A stretch of DNA of 10,601 nt from Gemmatimonas sp. UBA2094 (GTDB lineage Bacteria; Gemmatimonadota; Gemmatimonadetes; Gemmatimonadales; Gemmatimonadaceae). Below are positions 1 through 6,819 of this stretch, in pieces; position 1 is the first letter of the stretch, and each line of letters starts with the position of its first letter. The position numbers and the translations under genes were made by a program. The notes beneath the pieces were generated by a model. That model searched no databases. It saw only the letters and a program-made list of their open reading frames with translations, and had not been told where the DNA came from. The stretch is taken from assembly GCA_002331565.1 (NCBI GenBank), contig DCZC01000179.1:1-10601 (forward strand), in the 5' to 3' direction.

Positions 1-1
1 G

Positions 2-1318
2 CCGGCGCGGCGGCCGGTGGCGCGACCCACGGCGGCCACACCCGCTGCCGAACCGCCGTTGTCACCGGCCATCATGGGCGACGACTCGCTCACGATGAAG
101 TTCGAGGTGAGCGGGATTCCGGTGATTCTGCGTCGGGTCACGGCCAACAACGTCGTGGCGGCAAATCTCTATCTGCTCGGCGGGTCACGGCAGCTCACGC
201 CGGCCACGCAGGGCATCGAGCTGATGCTGCTCGAGACGAGCGAACGCGGCACGAACAAGTACCCGCGTGACCTCCTGCGGGCGAAGATGGCGGCACTGGG
301 CAGCGCCATCGGCGTGGGCGCCGGTGCCGACTGGACGACCGTGGGACTGCGCGCTACCACCGCCGGCCTCGACAGCACGTGGGCCATCATGGCCGATCGC
401 ATCATGGCCCCGCGCCTCGAAACGCCCGACGTGCAATTCGTGCGCGAGCAGTTCGTGACCGCCGTGAGTCAGCGCAAAGACAGCCCCGATGCCCTGCTCG
501 ACTTCCTGGCCGACAGTATGGCGTTCTCGGGACATCCGTATTCCCTCGAGCCCACCGGCACCGAATCGTCGCTGAAGACCATCACTCCCGCGCAGCTGCG
601 CGACTATCAGGCCACGCAGATGGTCACGTCGCGCATGATGCTCGTGGTGGTGGGCAACGTGTCGCGCAGCACGGTGGAGCGGCTGGTGCGCACGACCATC
701 GGCCGCCTGCCGCGTGGCACGTATACGTGGAGTCTTCCCGATCCGCCGGCCGATCTGCCGGGCGGCTACGTGATGGAGAAGCGCCAGCTCCCTACCAACT
801 ATCTGCAGGGATACTTCCACGGCCCCAAGGCCACGAGCGCCGATTACGCCGCGCTGCGGCTCGCTTGTGCCGTGCTGTCGGGTCGCCTCTTCGGCGAGGT
901 ACGCCAGCGTCGCAACCTGTCGTATTCCGTGAACGCCCCCTTCGTCGAGCGCGCATTCTCGCTCGGCGGGCTGTACGTCACCACCACGCAGCCCGACGAA
1001 GTGCTCACGATCATGCTGCAGCAGATCGACGCCCTGCAGGATGGTCTCATCACGCAGGAAGGGCTCGAGCAGCTGGTGCAGCAGTTCATCGTGACCTACT
1101 TCCTCGACAACGAAACCAACGCCGATCAGGCCAACCTGCTCGCGCGGGCCGAACTCTATCAGGGTGACTTCCGTCGGGCGACGCGCTTCGTGCAGGAGCT
1201 GCGCGCGGTGAAGCCGGAAGACATTCAGCGCGCGGCACGCACGTACATGAACAAGGTGCGCTGGGCCTACGTGGGCGATCCTGCCAAGGTCACGCCGGCG
1301 CGGCTTCTCCGTTTCTAG
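2..1318 (+). CDS. M16-family (pitrilysin/insulinase-like) protein lacking the zinc motif, C-terminal part, cut by left edge
   Basis: The frame is open to the left edge. The first possible in-window start is GTG at 17, without a visible ribosome site and followed by a Pro/Ala-rich linker-like stretch, so I read this as the C-terminal half of a longer protein or one whose start lies outside. Residues below count from GTG 17. An M16 N-domain covers about 28-235 with the family's GHPY at 172-175. An M16 C-domain covers about 250-425 with RRNLSYSV near 298-305, matching the Arg/Tyr substrate-binding motif. The place where active M16 peptidases carry HxxEH reads LMLLE at 69-73, so zinc ligands and catalytic Glu are absent. 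Known M16B enzymes often pair a catalytic chain or half with an inactive one, and by inference this is the inactive partner. Family is secure; peptidase activity of this segment is unlikely. Confidence 0.85.
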   Translation, partial: PARRPVARPTAATPAAEPPLSPAIMGDDSLTMKFEVSGIPVILRRVTANNVVAANLYLLGGSRQLTPATQGIELMLLETSERGTNKYPRDLLRAKMAALGSAIGVGAGADWTTVGLRATTAGLDSTWAIMADRIMAPRLETPDVQFVREQFVTAVSQRKDSPDALLDFLADSMAFSGHPYSLEPTGTESSLKTITPAQLRDYQATQMVTSRMMLVVVGNVSRSTVERLVRTTIGRLPRGTYTWSLPDPPADLPGGYVMEKRQLPTNYLQGYFHGPKATSADYAALRLACAVLSGRLFGEVRQRRNLSYSVNAPFVERAFSLGGLYVTTTQPDEVLTIMLQQIDALQDGLITQEGLEQLVQQFIVTYFLDNETNADQANLLARAELYQGDFRRATRFVQELRAVKPEDIQRAARTYMNKVRWAYVGDPAKVTPARLLRF

Positions 1319-1330
1319 GCGAGATCGATG

Positions 1331-1452
1331 GGTGGAAACGCGTGAACACGGAGATCACCGAGGAGGTTGAGAGCACAGAGAGAACCCTTTTGGAGTAGTT
1401 CTCCGTGCCCTCACCATTCTCGGCGATCTCCGTGTGTACGCGTTTCCTCACC
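1331..1452. repeat. Long imperfect palindrome (REP/MITE-like hairpin) between the M16 and DUF429 genes
   Basis: Two 55-base arms, 1331-1385 and 1398-1452, are inverted copies of each other around a 12-base centre (1386-1397). Aligned by hand they match at about 45 of 53 positions with one 2-base gap per arm. The best blocks are GAAACGCGT, ACACGGAGATC, CCGAG and GCAC. The left arm begins 13 bases after the M16 stop. The right arm runs over the GTG at 1434, the upstream-most possible DUF429 start. The purine-rich ACGGAGA/ACAGAG wording recalls dispersed intergenic palindromes of environmental bacteria; that likeness is from memory, not a search. It could end transcription or protect a 3' end, and it has no U-rich tail. 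Confidence 0.75.
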
Positions 1453-1472
1453 TCGCCCCATCACTTCCGTTC

Positions 1473-2183
1473 GTGATCCGCATCCTCTCCGTCGACCTTG
1501 CCTACAAGCGCCACGCGGATATCGGTGTGGCGTTGCTGGAAGCCCGTGCCGACCGGATCGTGGCGCGCATCATCGACGCCGGGCTCCCCGACCCGCCGCA
1601 CTCGCAGACTCTCGCCGACTGGGTGCACGCGCGCGCGGCGCAGCACGACGTGGCGGGTATCGCCATCGACGGCCCGCTCGGCTGGAAGGCGCCCGACACC
1701 GGGGCCGAGCATTGCCGCATGAGCGAGAAGGCCGTGCGCGCCCCTGGAAAAACCGGGTTGCCGCCCGACGGAGTGAAGCCGCGCACCTATCTCGCGTTCA
1801 CCGAATTTTCCATCGCCCTGTTCGCGCGGCTCACAGGCCACTACGGCTACGCGCTGCCGGGTGCCGGACCGGGCGAACGTTTCGTCACCGAGACGTTCCC
1901 CACCGCGGCGTGGCGCCGCCTCGGGCTGACCCCGGTGCCGGGAAAAGGCCGCACCACCCCGGCCGAGCTCGAGGCTGCTGTGGCGCGACTTGGCGCGCGG
2001 GTGCCGCTGGAGCTCGATCGCACGCCCGGGCACGACCAGCTGCAAGCGGTGGTGGGAGGCTTGGCGCCACTTGCCTGGGCCGCGGGGCAGCGCGATCGCG
2101 TGACGCTCGCCGGACTGCCGCCCCATCGTCTCGACGGAAGCTGGCGCGAAGGCTATATCATGGTGCCAAGCGACCGCTTTTGA
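1473..2183 (+). CDS. DUF429 family protein (predicted RNase H-like fold)
   Basis: A soluble protein of 236 residues from GTG 1473. It opens with a beta-strand carrying VDLAYK (Asp8), continues with the strand-turn IDGPLGW (Asp66) and has ETFPTAAW (Glu140). This is the layout of the DUF429 family, which fold prediction places among RNase H-like nucleases; the three acidic residues would be metal-ligand candidates. No enzymatic activity is established for the family as far as I know. The frame is open further upstream with GTG at 1434, but those 13 codons lie largely in the palindrome and do not resemble the family. Starting at 1473 puts VIRILSVDLA at the N-terminus as expected. Neither start has a clear Shine-Dalgarno sequence. 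It ends 71 bases before the oxidoreductase gene, so co-transcription is possible but not shown. Confidence 0.8.
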   Translation: MIRILSVDLAYKRHADIGVALLEARADRIVARIIDAGLPDPPHSQTLADWVHARAAQHDVAGIAIDGPLGWKAPDTGAEHCRMSEKAVRAPGKTGLPPDGVKPRTYLAFTEFSIALFARLTGHYGYALPGAGPGERFVTETFPTAAWRRLGLTPVPGKGRTTPAELEAAVARLGARVPLELDRTPGHDQLQAVVGGLAPLAWAAGQRDRVTLAGLPPHRLDGSWREGYIMVPSDRF

Positions 2184-2254
2184 AGTCGTGGCAGGCTCTG
2201 CTTCCCGCCTCCTGCCGTCCGCGTCCTGCACCCTGTTTTCAATCCCACCCAGCC

Positions 2255-3766
2255 ATGTCCAGCTACTTCTCCCGCCGCGATTTCGTGGGCACCGGCGCCA
2301 CGCTCGCCATGGGTGCCATGATCGTGCCGCGCCACGTGCTCGGCGGTCAGGGCTATCGCGCGCCGAGCGACAAGCTCAACATCGCCTGCGTCGGTATCGG
2401 CGGCATGGGCATGAGCAACATGTCGCAGATGCTCAGCGAGAACATCGTCGCCGTGTGCGATGTGGACTTCCCGTACGTGGAGCGGTCGCTGCAGGCACGT
2501 CTCAAGCCGCGTGAGGGACCGCCCACGCCGCAGAACGTGCAGCTCGGTGAGGCGTACACGAAGGCGGCCAAGTACGCCGACTTCCGGCAGATGCTCGAGA
2601 AGCAGAAGGACATCGACGCGGTGCTCGTCGCCACGCCCGATCATCTGCACGCCACCATCGCACTTGCCGCCATGTCGCTGGGCAAGCACGTGTACGTGCA
2701 GAAACCGCTGGCCTATTCGGTGTACGAGTCGCGGTTGCTCGCGAAGAAGGCCGCGGAAAATCCGAAGGTGGTGACGCAGATGGGCAATCAGGGCCACTCG
2801 ATGGACGGCTCGCATCGCGTCACCGAAATCGTGCGCTCCGGTGTGCTGGGCACGGTGCACGAGGTGCACGTGTGGACCGACCGTCCCGTGCGTTATTGGG
2901 CGCAGGGCATCCCGCGCCCGCGTGCGGCGGGTGCGGCGGTGCTCAACAGCAATCCGCGTCCGCAGTGGAACATGGGCACCGTCGACAACGCGGTGCGCGC
3001 GGCCATGGCCATCAACGACTTCACGCCCCCCGAAGGGTTCAACTGGGATCTGTACCTTGGCCCGGCGCCCGAAATTCCGTATCACCCCGCGTACCATCCG
3101 TTCGCGTGGCGCGGCTGGCTCGACTTCGGGGTGGGTTCCATCGGTGACATGGGCGCGCACCTCATCGATCAGGCATACACGGCGCTCGAGCTCACCTATC
3201 CCACGAGCATCTCGGCCAGCTCGAGCCCGTGGGGCGGCGGCGAGAAGAACCCCGCCACGTACCCGCTCGCGATGACGGCGCAGTTCGAGTATCCCGCGGT
3301 GGGCAAGCGTGGCCCCGTGGATCTCTACTGGTATGACGGCGGCCTGTTGCCGCCGCGTCCGCCGATGATGCCCGACGACGCACCGTTCGCTTTGCCCGAA
3401 AGTGACGGCGGCGGGGCGATGATCATCGGCGACAAGGGCATGCTCATGCACGAGACGTACGGCAACCGCCCGCGCATCTTCCCCGAAGGCACGTCGAAGA
3501 AGGCCGAAGCGGTAGCCAAGAGCATCCCGCGCATCACCGTGTCGCACGAGATGAACTGGATCCAGGCGTGCAAGGGCGAAGCGAAGGCGAGCTCGCCCTT
3601 CTCGCAGGCGGCGCCGCTCACCGAAACCATGCTGCTCGGTATCGCCGCGCTGCGCGCCGGGCAGGGGCGCAAGGTGCTGTACGACGCGCCCAACATGAAG
3701 TTCACCAACGCGCCCGAGGCCAATCAGTATCTCACGCGCGTGTATCGAAAGGGTTGGGAACTCTGA
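2255..3766 (+). CDS. Tat-exported Gfo/Idh/MocA-family oxidoreductase
   Basis: 503 residues from ATG 2255. The N-terminus SRRDFVG (6-12), followed by a hydrophobic run to about 25, is a twin-arginine signal, so the enzyme should be folded with its cofactor and exported. A Rossmann domain follows with CVGIGGMGMSNM (45-56) for NAD(P) binding and an Asp pair near 69-71. The usual EKP lysine motif reads QKP at 149-151. The C-terminal domain holds GDMGAHLID at 297-305, giving the family's Asp298-x3-His302 pair, and NWDLYLGP near 263-270, typical of the exported branch common in Planctomycetes, Bacteroidetes and relatives. These enzymes oxidise or reduce sugars, inositols or related polyols; the substrate cannot be read here. 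The frame is open far upstream to 1367, but that part is Arg-rich and antithetical to DUF429 coding. No Shine-Dalgarno is visible. Its TGA overlaps the next ATG. Confidence 0.92.
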   Translation: MSSYFSRRDFVGTGATLAMGAMIVPRHVLGGQGYRAPSDKLNIACVGIGGMGMSNMSQMLSENIVAVCDVDFPYVERSLQARLKPREGPPTPQNVQLGEAYTKAAKYADFRQMLEKQKDIDAVLVATPDHLHATIALAAMSLGKHVYVQKPLAYSVYESRLLAKKAAENPKVVTQMGNQGHSMDGSHRVTEIVRSGVLGTVHEVHVWTDRPVRYWAQGIPRPRAAGAAVLNSNPRPQWNMGTVDNAVRAAMAINDFTPPEGFNWDLYLGPAPEIPYHPAYHPFAWRGWLDFGVGSIGDMGAHLIDQAYTALELTYPTSISASSSPWGGGEKNPATYPLAMTAQFEYPAVGKRGPVDLYWYDGGLLPPRPPMMPDDAPFALPESDGGGAMIIGDKGMLMHETYGNRPRIFPEGTSKKAEAVAKSIPRITVSHEMNWIQACKGEAKASSPFSQAAPLTETMLLGIAALRAGQGRKVLYDAPNMKFTNAPEANQYLTRVYRKGWEL

Positions 3767-5295
3767 TGCGCGCTGCTCACCTCTCGCGCGCCCGGACTCC
3801 GGGCGCGCGTGTCGTTTCTGCGCGTGGTGTTTCCGCGCAGGTCGTTCGTGTGCTCGTTGCGGCGGTGTGCTGCGCGCCGGTCACCCTGGCGGCGCAGCCC
3901 ACGCCCTGGACGGTCACCACGGCCGCGCCCGCGGGTTTCGACCGGACACTCGCCCAAAGGGCATCGCTGGCGCATCTCACGGCACTCATCGGTCTCAACA
4001 CGCAGAACCCGCCGGGCAACGAACTCCTCACCGCGCAGTACTTCGACAAGGTGTTCAGCGCGATTCCCGGCGTGGAGCGCCACGTGCTGCCGGTGGCGAA
4101 CGGTCGCGCCAACTTCGTGGCTCGCTTGCGCGCCACCAACCCCACGAAGCGTCCAGTGCTCATCATGGGGCACATGGACGTCGTGGGGGTCGACAGTGCC
4201 AAGTGGAAGACGCCGCCGTTTACGGCGACCACCGTGCAGGAAGGGAGCGTCGAGTATCTGTACGGTCGCGGCGCCATCGACGACAAGGGGATGCTCGCGA
4301 CGGCGACGGCCGCGATGCAGCAGCTCGCCCTGCGCCGCGACCAGCTCGACCGCGACGTGATCTTCATGGCGACCGCCGCGGAAGAAGGGGGGCCGGAGGT
4401 GGGGATCGACGAAATGGTCACCACGCACTTCGCGCTCATCAAGGATGCGGAGTTCGCGCTCAATGAGGGCGGGCGCGTGCGCGTTGGCGACGGCGTCGTG
4501 CGCTCGGTGAACATCCAGACCACCGAAAAGGTCTCGTATACCGTGAAGGCGAGCGCGACCGGGCCCAGCGGACACGCGTCGGTACCGCTTCCGGACAACG
4601 TGCTGGCCGCACTCGCCCGCGCCGTGTCGCGGGTGCATGCGTGGAAGGCGCCGGTGCTGCTCAACGAAACCACCCGTCTCTACTTCGCGCGTTTGGCGCG
4701 CATCGAGCAGGATCCGGTGATGAAGCTGGCCATGCAGCGCGTCTCCGCTCCCGGCGCGTCGAAAGCGCAAATCGACGCGGCCGCCGCGGTGCTGTCACGC
4801 GAGCCGTTGCACAACGCCGTGTTGCGCACGGGACAGTCACTCACGCTGATGAGCGGCGGCATCCGCAGCAATGTCATTCCCAGCGAAGGCAGCGCCACGT
4901 TCAACGTGCGCGTGCTGCCCAACGACGATGTGCGCGTCATCGTGCAGCAGTTCAATCGGGTGGGGGCTGAGGCGCGGGTGGTGTTCACGCTCGAGGGAGA
5001 GCCACGCACCTCGCCGCCGGTGAGCCCCGTCAGCACGGCGCTCTACCGCGCCATGGAGCAGGCGGCCACCGCCATGGTGCCGACTACCACGGTGATCCCC
5101 TTCATGAGCACGGGGGCCACCGACGGGGCGGCACTGCGCGCCCGGGGCATACCCACATACGGCATCCTGCCCATGCCGCTCCCCATGGAAGACGAGTTGC
5201 GCATGCACGGCGACAACGAACGTGTACCGGTGGCAGCGCTGGGCTGGGCCGCCGAATTCCTCTATCGCACGCTCGAGCGTGTCACCGCACGGTGA
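3766..5295 (+). CDS. Secreted M20-family metallopeptidase (di-zinc, M20/M25/M40)
   Basis: 509 residues from ATG 3766. The ATG shares a base with the upstream stop (TGATG), and a weak purine-rich site (AAAGGGTTGGGA) precedes it, so translation is probably coupled to the oxidoreductase. An Arg-rich start and hydrophobic run (about 26-43, ending LAAQ) form a Sec-type signal. M20 zinc residues are present: His136 in GHMDVV, bridging Asp172 in GRGAIDDKG, Glu206 (general base) and Glu207 in AAEEGG, Glu234 in NEGG, and His481 in MHGDNE. GPSGHAS (267-272 region, His270) marks the inserted dimerisation domain, about 250-370. The family hydrolyses dipeptides, N-acyl amino acids or carbamoyl compounds; the ACY1/CPG2-like layout fits an exported di- or carboxypeptidase, with substrate unknown. 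A strong hairpin at 3785-3809 lies within codons 7-15, so a later GTG start at 3850 is an alternative, though its signal peptide would lack positive charge. Confidence 0.9.
   Translation: MRAAHLSRARTPGARVVSARGVSAQVVRVLVAAVCCAPVTLAAQPTPWTVTTAAPAGFDRTLAQRASLAHLTALIGLNTQNPPGNELLTAQYFDKVFSAIPGVERHVLPVANGRANFVARLRATNPTKRPVLIMGHMDVVGVDSAKWKTPPFTATTVQEGSVEYLYGRGAIDDKGMLATATAAMQQLALRRDQLDRDVIFMATAAEEGGPEVGIDEMVTTHFALIKDAEFALNEGGRVRVGDGVVRSVNIQTTEKVSYTVKASATGPSGHASVPLPDNVLAALARAVSRVHAWKAPVLLNETTRLYFARLARIEQDPVMKLAMQRVSAPGASKAQIDAAAAVLSREPLHNAVLRTGQSLTLMSGGIRSNVIPSEGSATFNVRVLPNDDVRVIVQQFNRVGAEARVVFTLEGEPRTSPPVSPVSTALYRAMEQAATAMVPTTTVIPFMSTGATDGAALRARGIPTYGILPMPLPMEDELRMHGDNERVPVAALGWAAEFLYRTLERVTAR
3785..3809 (+). 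terminator. Perfect 11-bp GC hairpin within the first codons of the M20 gene (terminator-like)
   Basis: CGCGCGCCCGG (3785-3795) and its exact complement (3799-3809) flank a three-base loop, ACT. The following bases, TGTCGTTTCTG, are only moderately T-rich, so intrinsic termination is possible but not assured. The hairpin begins 19 bases after the oxidoreductase stop, the usual place for a terminator. If ATG 3766 is the M20 start, the hairpin lies inside its signal-peptide coding sequence and could limit read-through or initiation. Confidence 0.45.
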
Positions 5296-5407
5296 TTTGG
5301 TAGCCCCCGCTGGCACGGTGTGCTTCCGAATCCCTGCCGTACTGCTCCCTGAAGGTCCTGCCGTTTGCCGTCTGCCGTACGTCGCACACGCCAGAACCAG
5401 CCGAGCC
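5296..5407. other. Spacer between converging operons, with possible long-loop stem
   Basis: This 112-base gap separates the M20 stop from the hisIE stop. TGGC (5311-5314) and GTGTGC (5318-5323) can pair with GCCA (5390-5393) and GCACAC (5384-5389), giving an interrupted ten-pair stem that encloses the heptamer array. No short GC stem followed by a T run, on either strand, would make a textbook intrinsic terminator. Either transcript may end here by another route. Confidence 0.4.
5334..5378. repeat. CTGCCGT heptamer array
   Basis: Three heptamers stand in tandem: CTGCCGT (5358-5364), TTGCCGT (5365-5371) and CTGCCGT (5372-5378). A fourth copy lies 17 bases upstream (5334-5340). The outer copies are both followed by AC, giving CTGCCGTAC twice. 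On the - strand the unit reads ACGGCAG. A single CTGCCGT also occurs in the other short spacer at 2212-2218. The repeat falls outside coding sequence. Confidence 0.65.
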
Positions 5408-6025
5408 CTACTTCGCCCGCTCCGTCAGCACGGCCCGGACATCGTCTACTGTCCCTCCCACCGCGTGCAGCGCCACCAGCGCGTGATACACGAGGTCTGC
5501 CGTCTCCTCCGCGGCGCGCGCGGCGTCGTGATCGACGCACGCCATCGTCAGTTCCACCGCCTCCTCACCCAGCTTCTTCAGACGCAGGTTGCGGTCGGTG
5601 AGCAGGCGCTGCGTGTAGCTCGGATTCTCGCCGGCGTGCAGCACCGACTGCGCACGCTCGGCGATGGTGGCGTCGAGCGCGGAGAGCGCATCGCTCAGCA
5701 GGGCATCATCGCGAAAGCAGCTCGTGGTGCCATCGTGGCACGACGGACCGGCCGGAATGACGCGCGCCAGCACGGCGTCACGATCGCAGTCGGCCGTAAG
5801 CGTGACCACGCGCTGCACGTTGCCGCTCGTGCCCCCCTTGTGCCACAGCCCGCGGCTGCGCGAGCGGTAATGCATCTCCCCAGTGCGCAGCGTCTGCTCC
5901 AGCGCCTCGCGATCGGCGTGCGCCACCATGAGCACCACACCGCTGCGCGCATCCTGCGCGACCACGGTGACCAACCCCTGGCCCTTGGAGAAATCCAGCG
6001 TGTCGAGATCGAGTGTCGCGGTCAT
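5408..6025 (-). CDS. hisI: Bifunctional phosphoribosyl-AMP cyclohydrolase / phosphoribosyl-ATP pyrophosphatase
   Basis: HisIE fusion of 205 residues, catalysing two early histidine steps: PR-ATP to PR-AMP (HisE part) and opening of the adenine ring to ProFAR (HisI part). The HisI domain (about 10-110) has SRSRGLWHKGGTSGN (55-69), the metal-binding DCDRD (79-83) and zinc cysteines Cys80, Cys96 and Cys103 in SCHDGTTSCF. The HisE domain (about 118-205) has KLGEEAVEL (151-159) and EETADLVYH (173-181), its acidic magnesium-binding helices. Length is normal for the fusion. ATG 6025 overlaps the hisN stop by four bases (ATGA); no strong Shine-Dalgarno is seen, so coupling probably supplies initiation. 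It is the last gene of the operon. The - strand frame is open upstream to 6310, but that part overlaps hisN and has no family likeness. Confidence 0.97.
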   Translation of the reverse strand: MTATLDLDTLDFSKGQGLVTVVAQDARSGVVLMVAHADREALEQTLRTGEMHYRSRSRGLWHKGGTSGNVQRVVTLTADCDRDAVLARVIPAGPSCHDGTTSCFRDDALLSDALSALDATIAERAQSVLHAGENPSYTQRLLTDRNLRLKKLGEEAVELTMACVDHDAARAAEETADLVYHALVALHAVGGTVDDVRAVLTERAK

Positions 6026-6819
6026 GAGTCGCCCGTGGCGCCGGCCGAAGATTCCAGAAGGTAGCGATGCGTGGCGTTGGCCAGCGCCGCGTTGGTCGCA
6101 ATCACATCGCCGCCGAAGGCCGTGGCTCTCCCGCGCCAGTCGCTGAACCGGCCTCCGGCTTCCGTGATGATGGGCTGCAGCGCCGCCGAGTCCCACGGAT
6201 TCATGATGTCGTCCACCATGATTTCCGCGCGCCCCGTGGCGACCAGCAGATACCCGTAGCAGTCGCCCCACGTGCGGCTCACCGCCACGTTGGCCACGAG
6301 ATCGAACCACGCATCACGGCGGTGCGGTCGCGCCGGGAAGCGGCTGTCGGTGATGAGTGCCGTGGCCTCGGCCAGCGCGCTCACGCTCGACACCTGCGCA
6401 CGCGACCCGTTCCACCAGCACCCTTCGCCGCGAGCCGCTGCCACCGTTTCCTTCACGGCGGGATAGCAGGCGGCGCCGGCCAGTACCGTGTCCCCCTCGC
6501 AGCAGGCGACCAGCGTGCCCCACAGCGGCACGCCGCGCACGAACGCCTTCGTGCCGTCGATGGGATCGAAGATCCAGCGGCGCTTTGCATCACCGCGTAC
6601 CGTCTCGAACTCCTCGCCGACCAGGCCGTCGTGCGGGAAACGCCGCTCGATCCACGCGCGCGCCTGACGTTCCGCTTCGCGGTCGGCGATGGTGACGGGT
6701 GAACCGTCGCCCTTCGTCTCCACCGTGACGCCGGCGCCATACCACTGCATCGCCACGCCGGCGGCGAACTCCGCCACGTCGGCCGCGGCCTGCAGCAGGC
6801 TTTCAGTGCGCTCGCTCAC
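6022..6819 (-). CDS. hisN: Histidinol-phosphatase, inositol-monophosphatase type (HisN)
   Basis: 265 residues from GTG 6819. IMPase-superfamily metal residues are all visible: Glu69 in VGEEFE (67-72), Asp85, Ile87 and Asp88 in DPIDGT (85-90), and Asp210 in NPWDSAA. The stretch TWGDCYGYLLVATGRAEI (183-200), together with NPWD, is characteristic of the HisN-type histidinol-phosphatase branch rather than inositol or PAP phosphatases. With its place inside the his operon this supports histidinol phosphate as substrate, releasing histidinol and phosphate. This supplies the activity that enterobacteria carry on the HisB N-terminus, absent here. GTG 6819 overlaps the hisF stop by four bases (GTGA) and has a strong GGAGGT six bases upstream. 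An open frame extends to 7116 in the hisF region but has no family similarity. Confidence 0.93.
   Translation of the reverse strand: MSERTESLLQAAADVAEFAAGVAMQWYGAGVTVETKGDGSPVTIADREAERQARAWIERRFPHDGLVGEEFETVRGDAKRRWIFDPIDGTKAFVRGVPLWGTLVACCEGDTVLAGAACYPAVKETVAAARGEGCWWNGSRAQVSSVSALAEATALITDSRFPARPHRRDAWFDLVANVAVSRTWGDCYGYLLVATGRAEIMVDDIMNPWDSAALQPIITEAGGRFSDWRGRATAFGGDVIATNAALANATHRYLLESSAGATGDS

Noticed and set aside
185..820. 211-codon - strand open frame opposite the M16 gene
   Set aside because: Shadow frame: the + strand product aligns with both M16 domains over its full length.
1331..1452. Palindrome as a CRISPR unit or insertion-sequence end
   Set aside because: There is one inverted pair, not spaced direct repeats, and no transposase gene or target duplication is visible.
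2190..2216. GGCAGG...CCTGCC inverted repeat after DUF429 as a terminator
   Set aside because: Only six pairs with a 15-base loop and no T run; too weak to call.
1367..2254. Open frame extending the oxidoreductase 296 codons upstream
   Set aside because: The translation is Arg/Ala-rich with no family likeness, overlaps DUF429 in another frame, and the Tat signal begins exactly at ATG 2255.
2153..3547. 464-codon open frame on the - strand opposite the oxidoreductase
   Set aside because: The product is His/Arg-rich and mirrors the GC-biased codons of the real gene; no domain or signal is recognisable.
3724..4770. 348-codon open frame on the - strand opposite the M20 gene
   Set aside because: Arg/His-rich shadow of a gene whose zinc motifs are intact on the + strand.
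5283..5294. CACCG-CA-CGGTG inverted repeat at the M20 stop as a terminator
   Set aside because: Five pairs with a two-base loop cannot form a stable RNA hairpin, and the following ATTTGG is a poor T tract.
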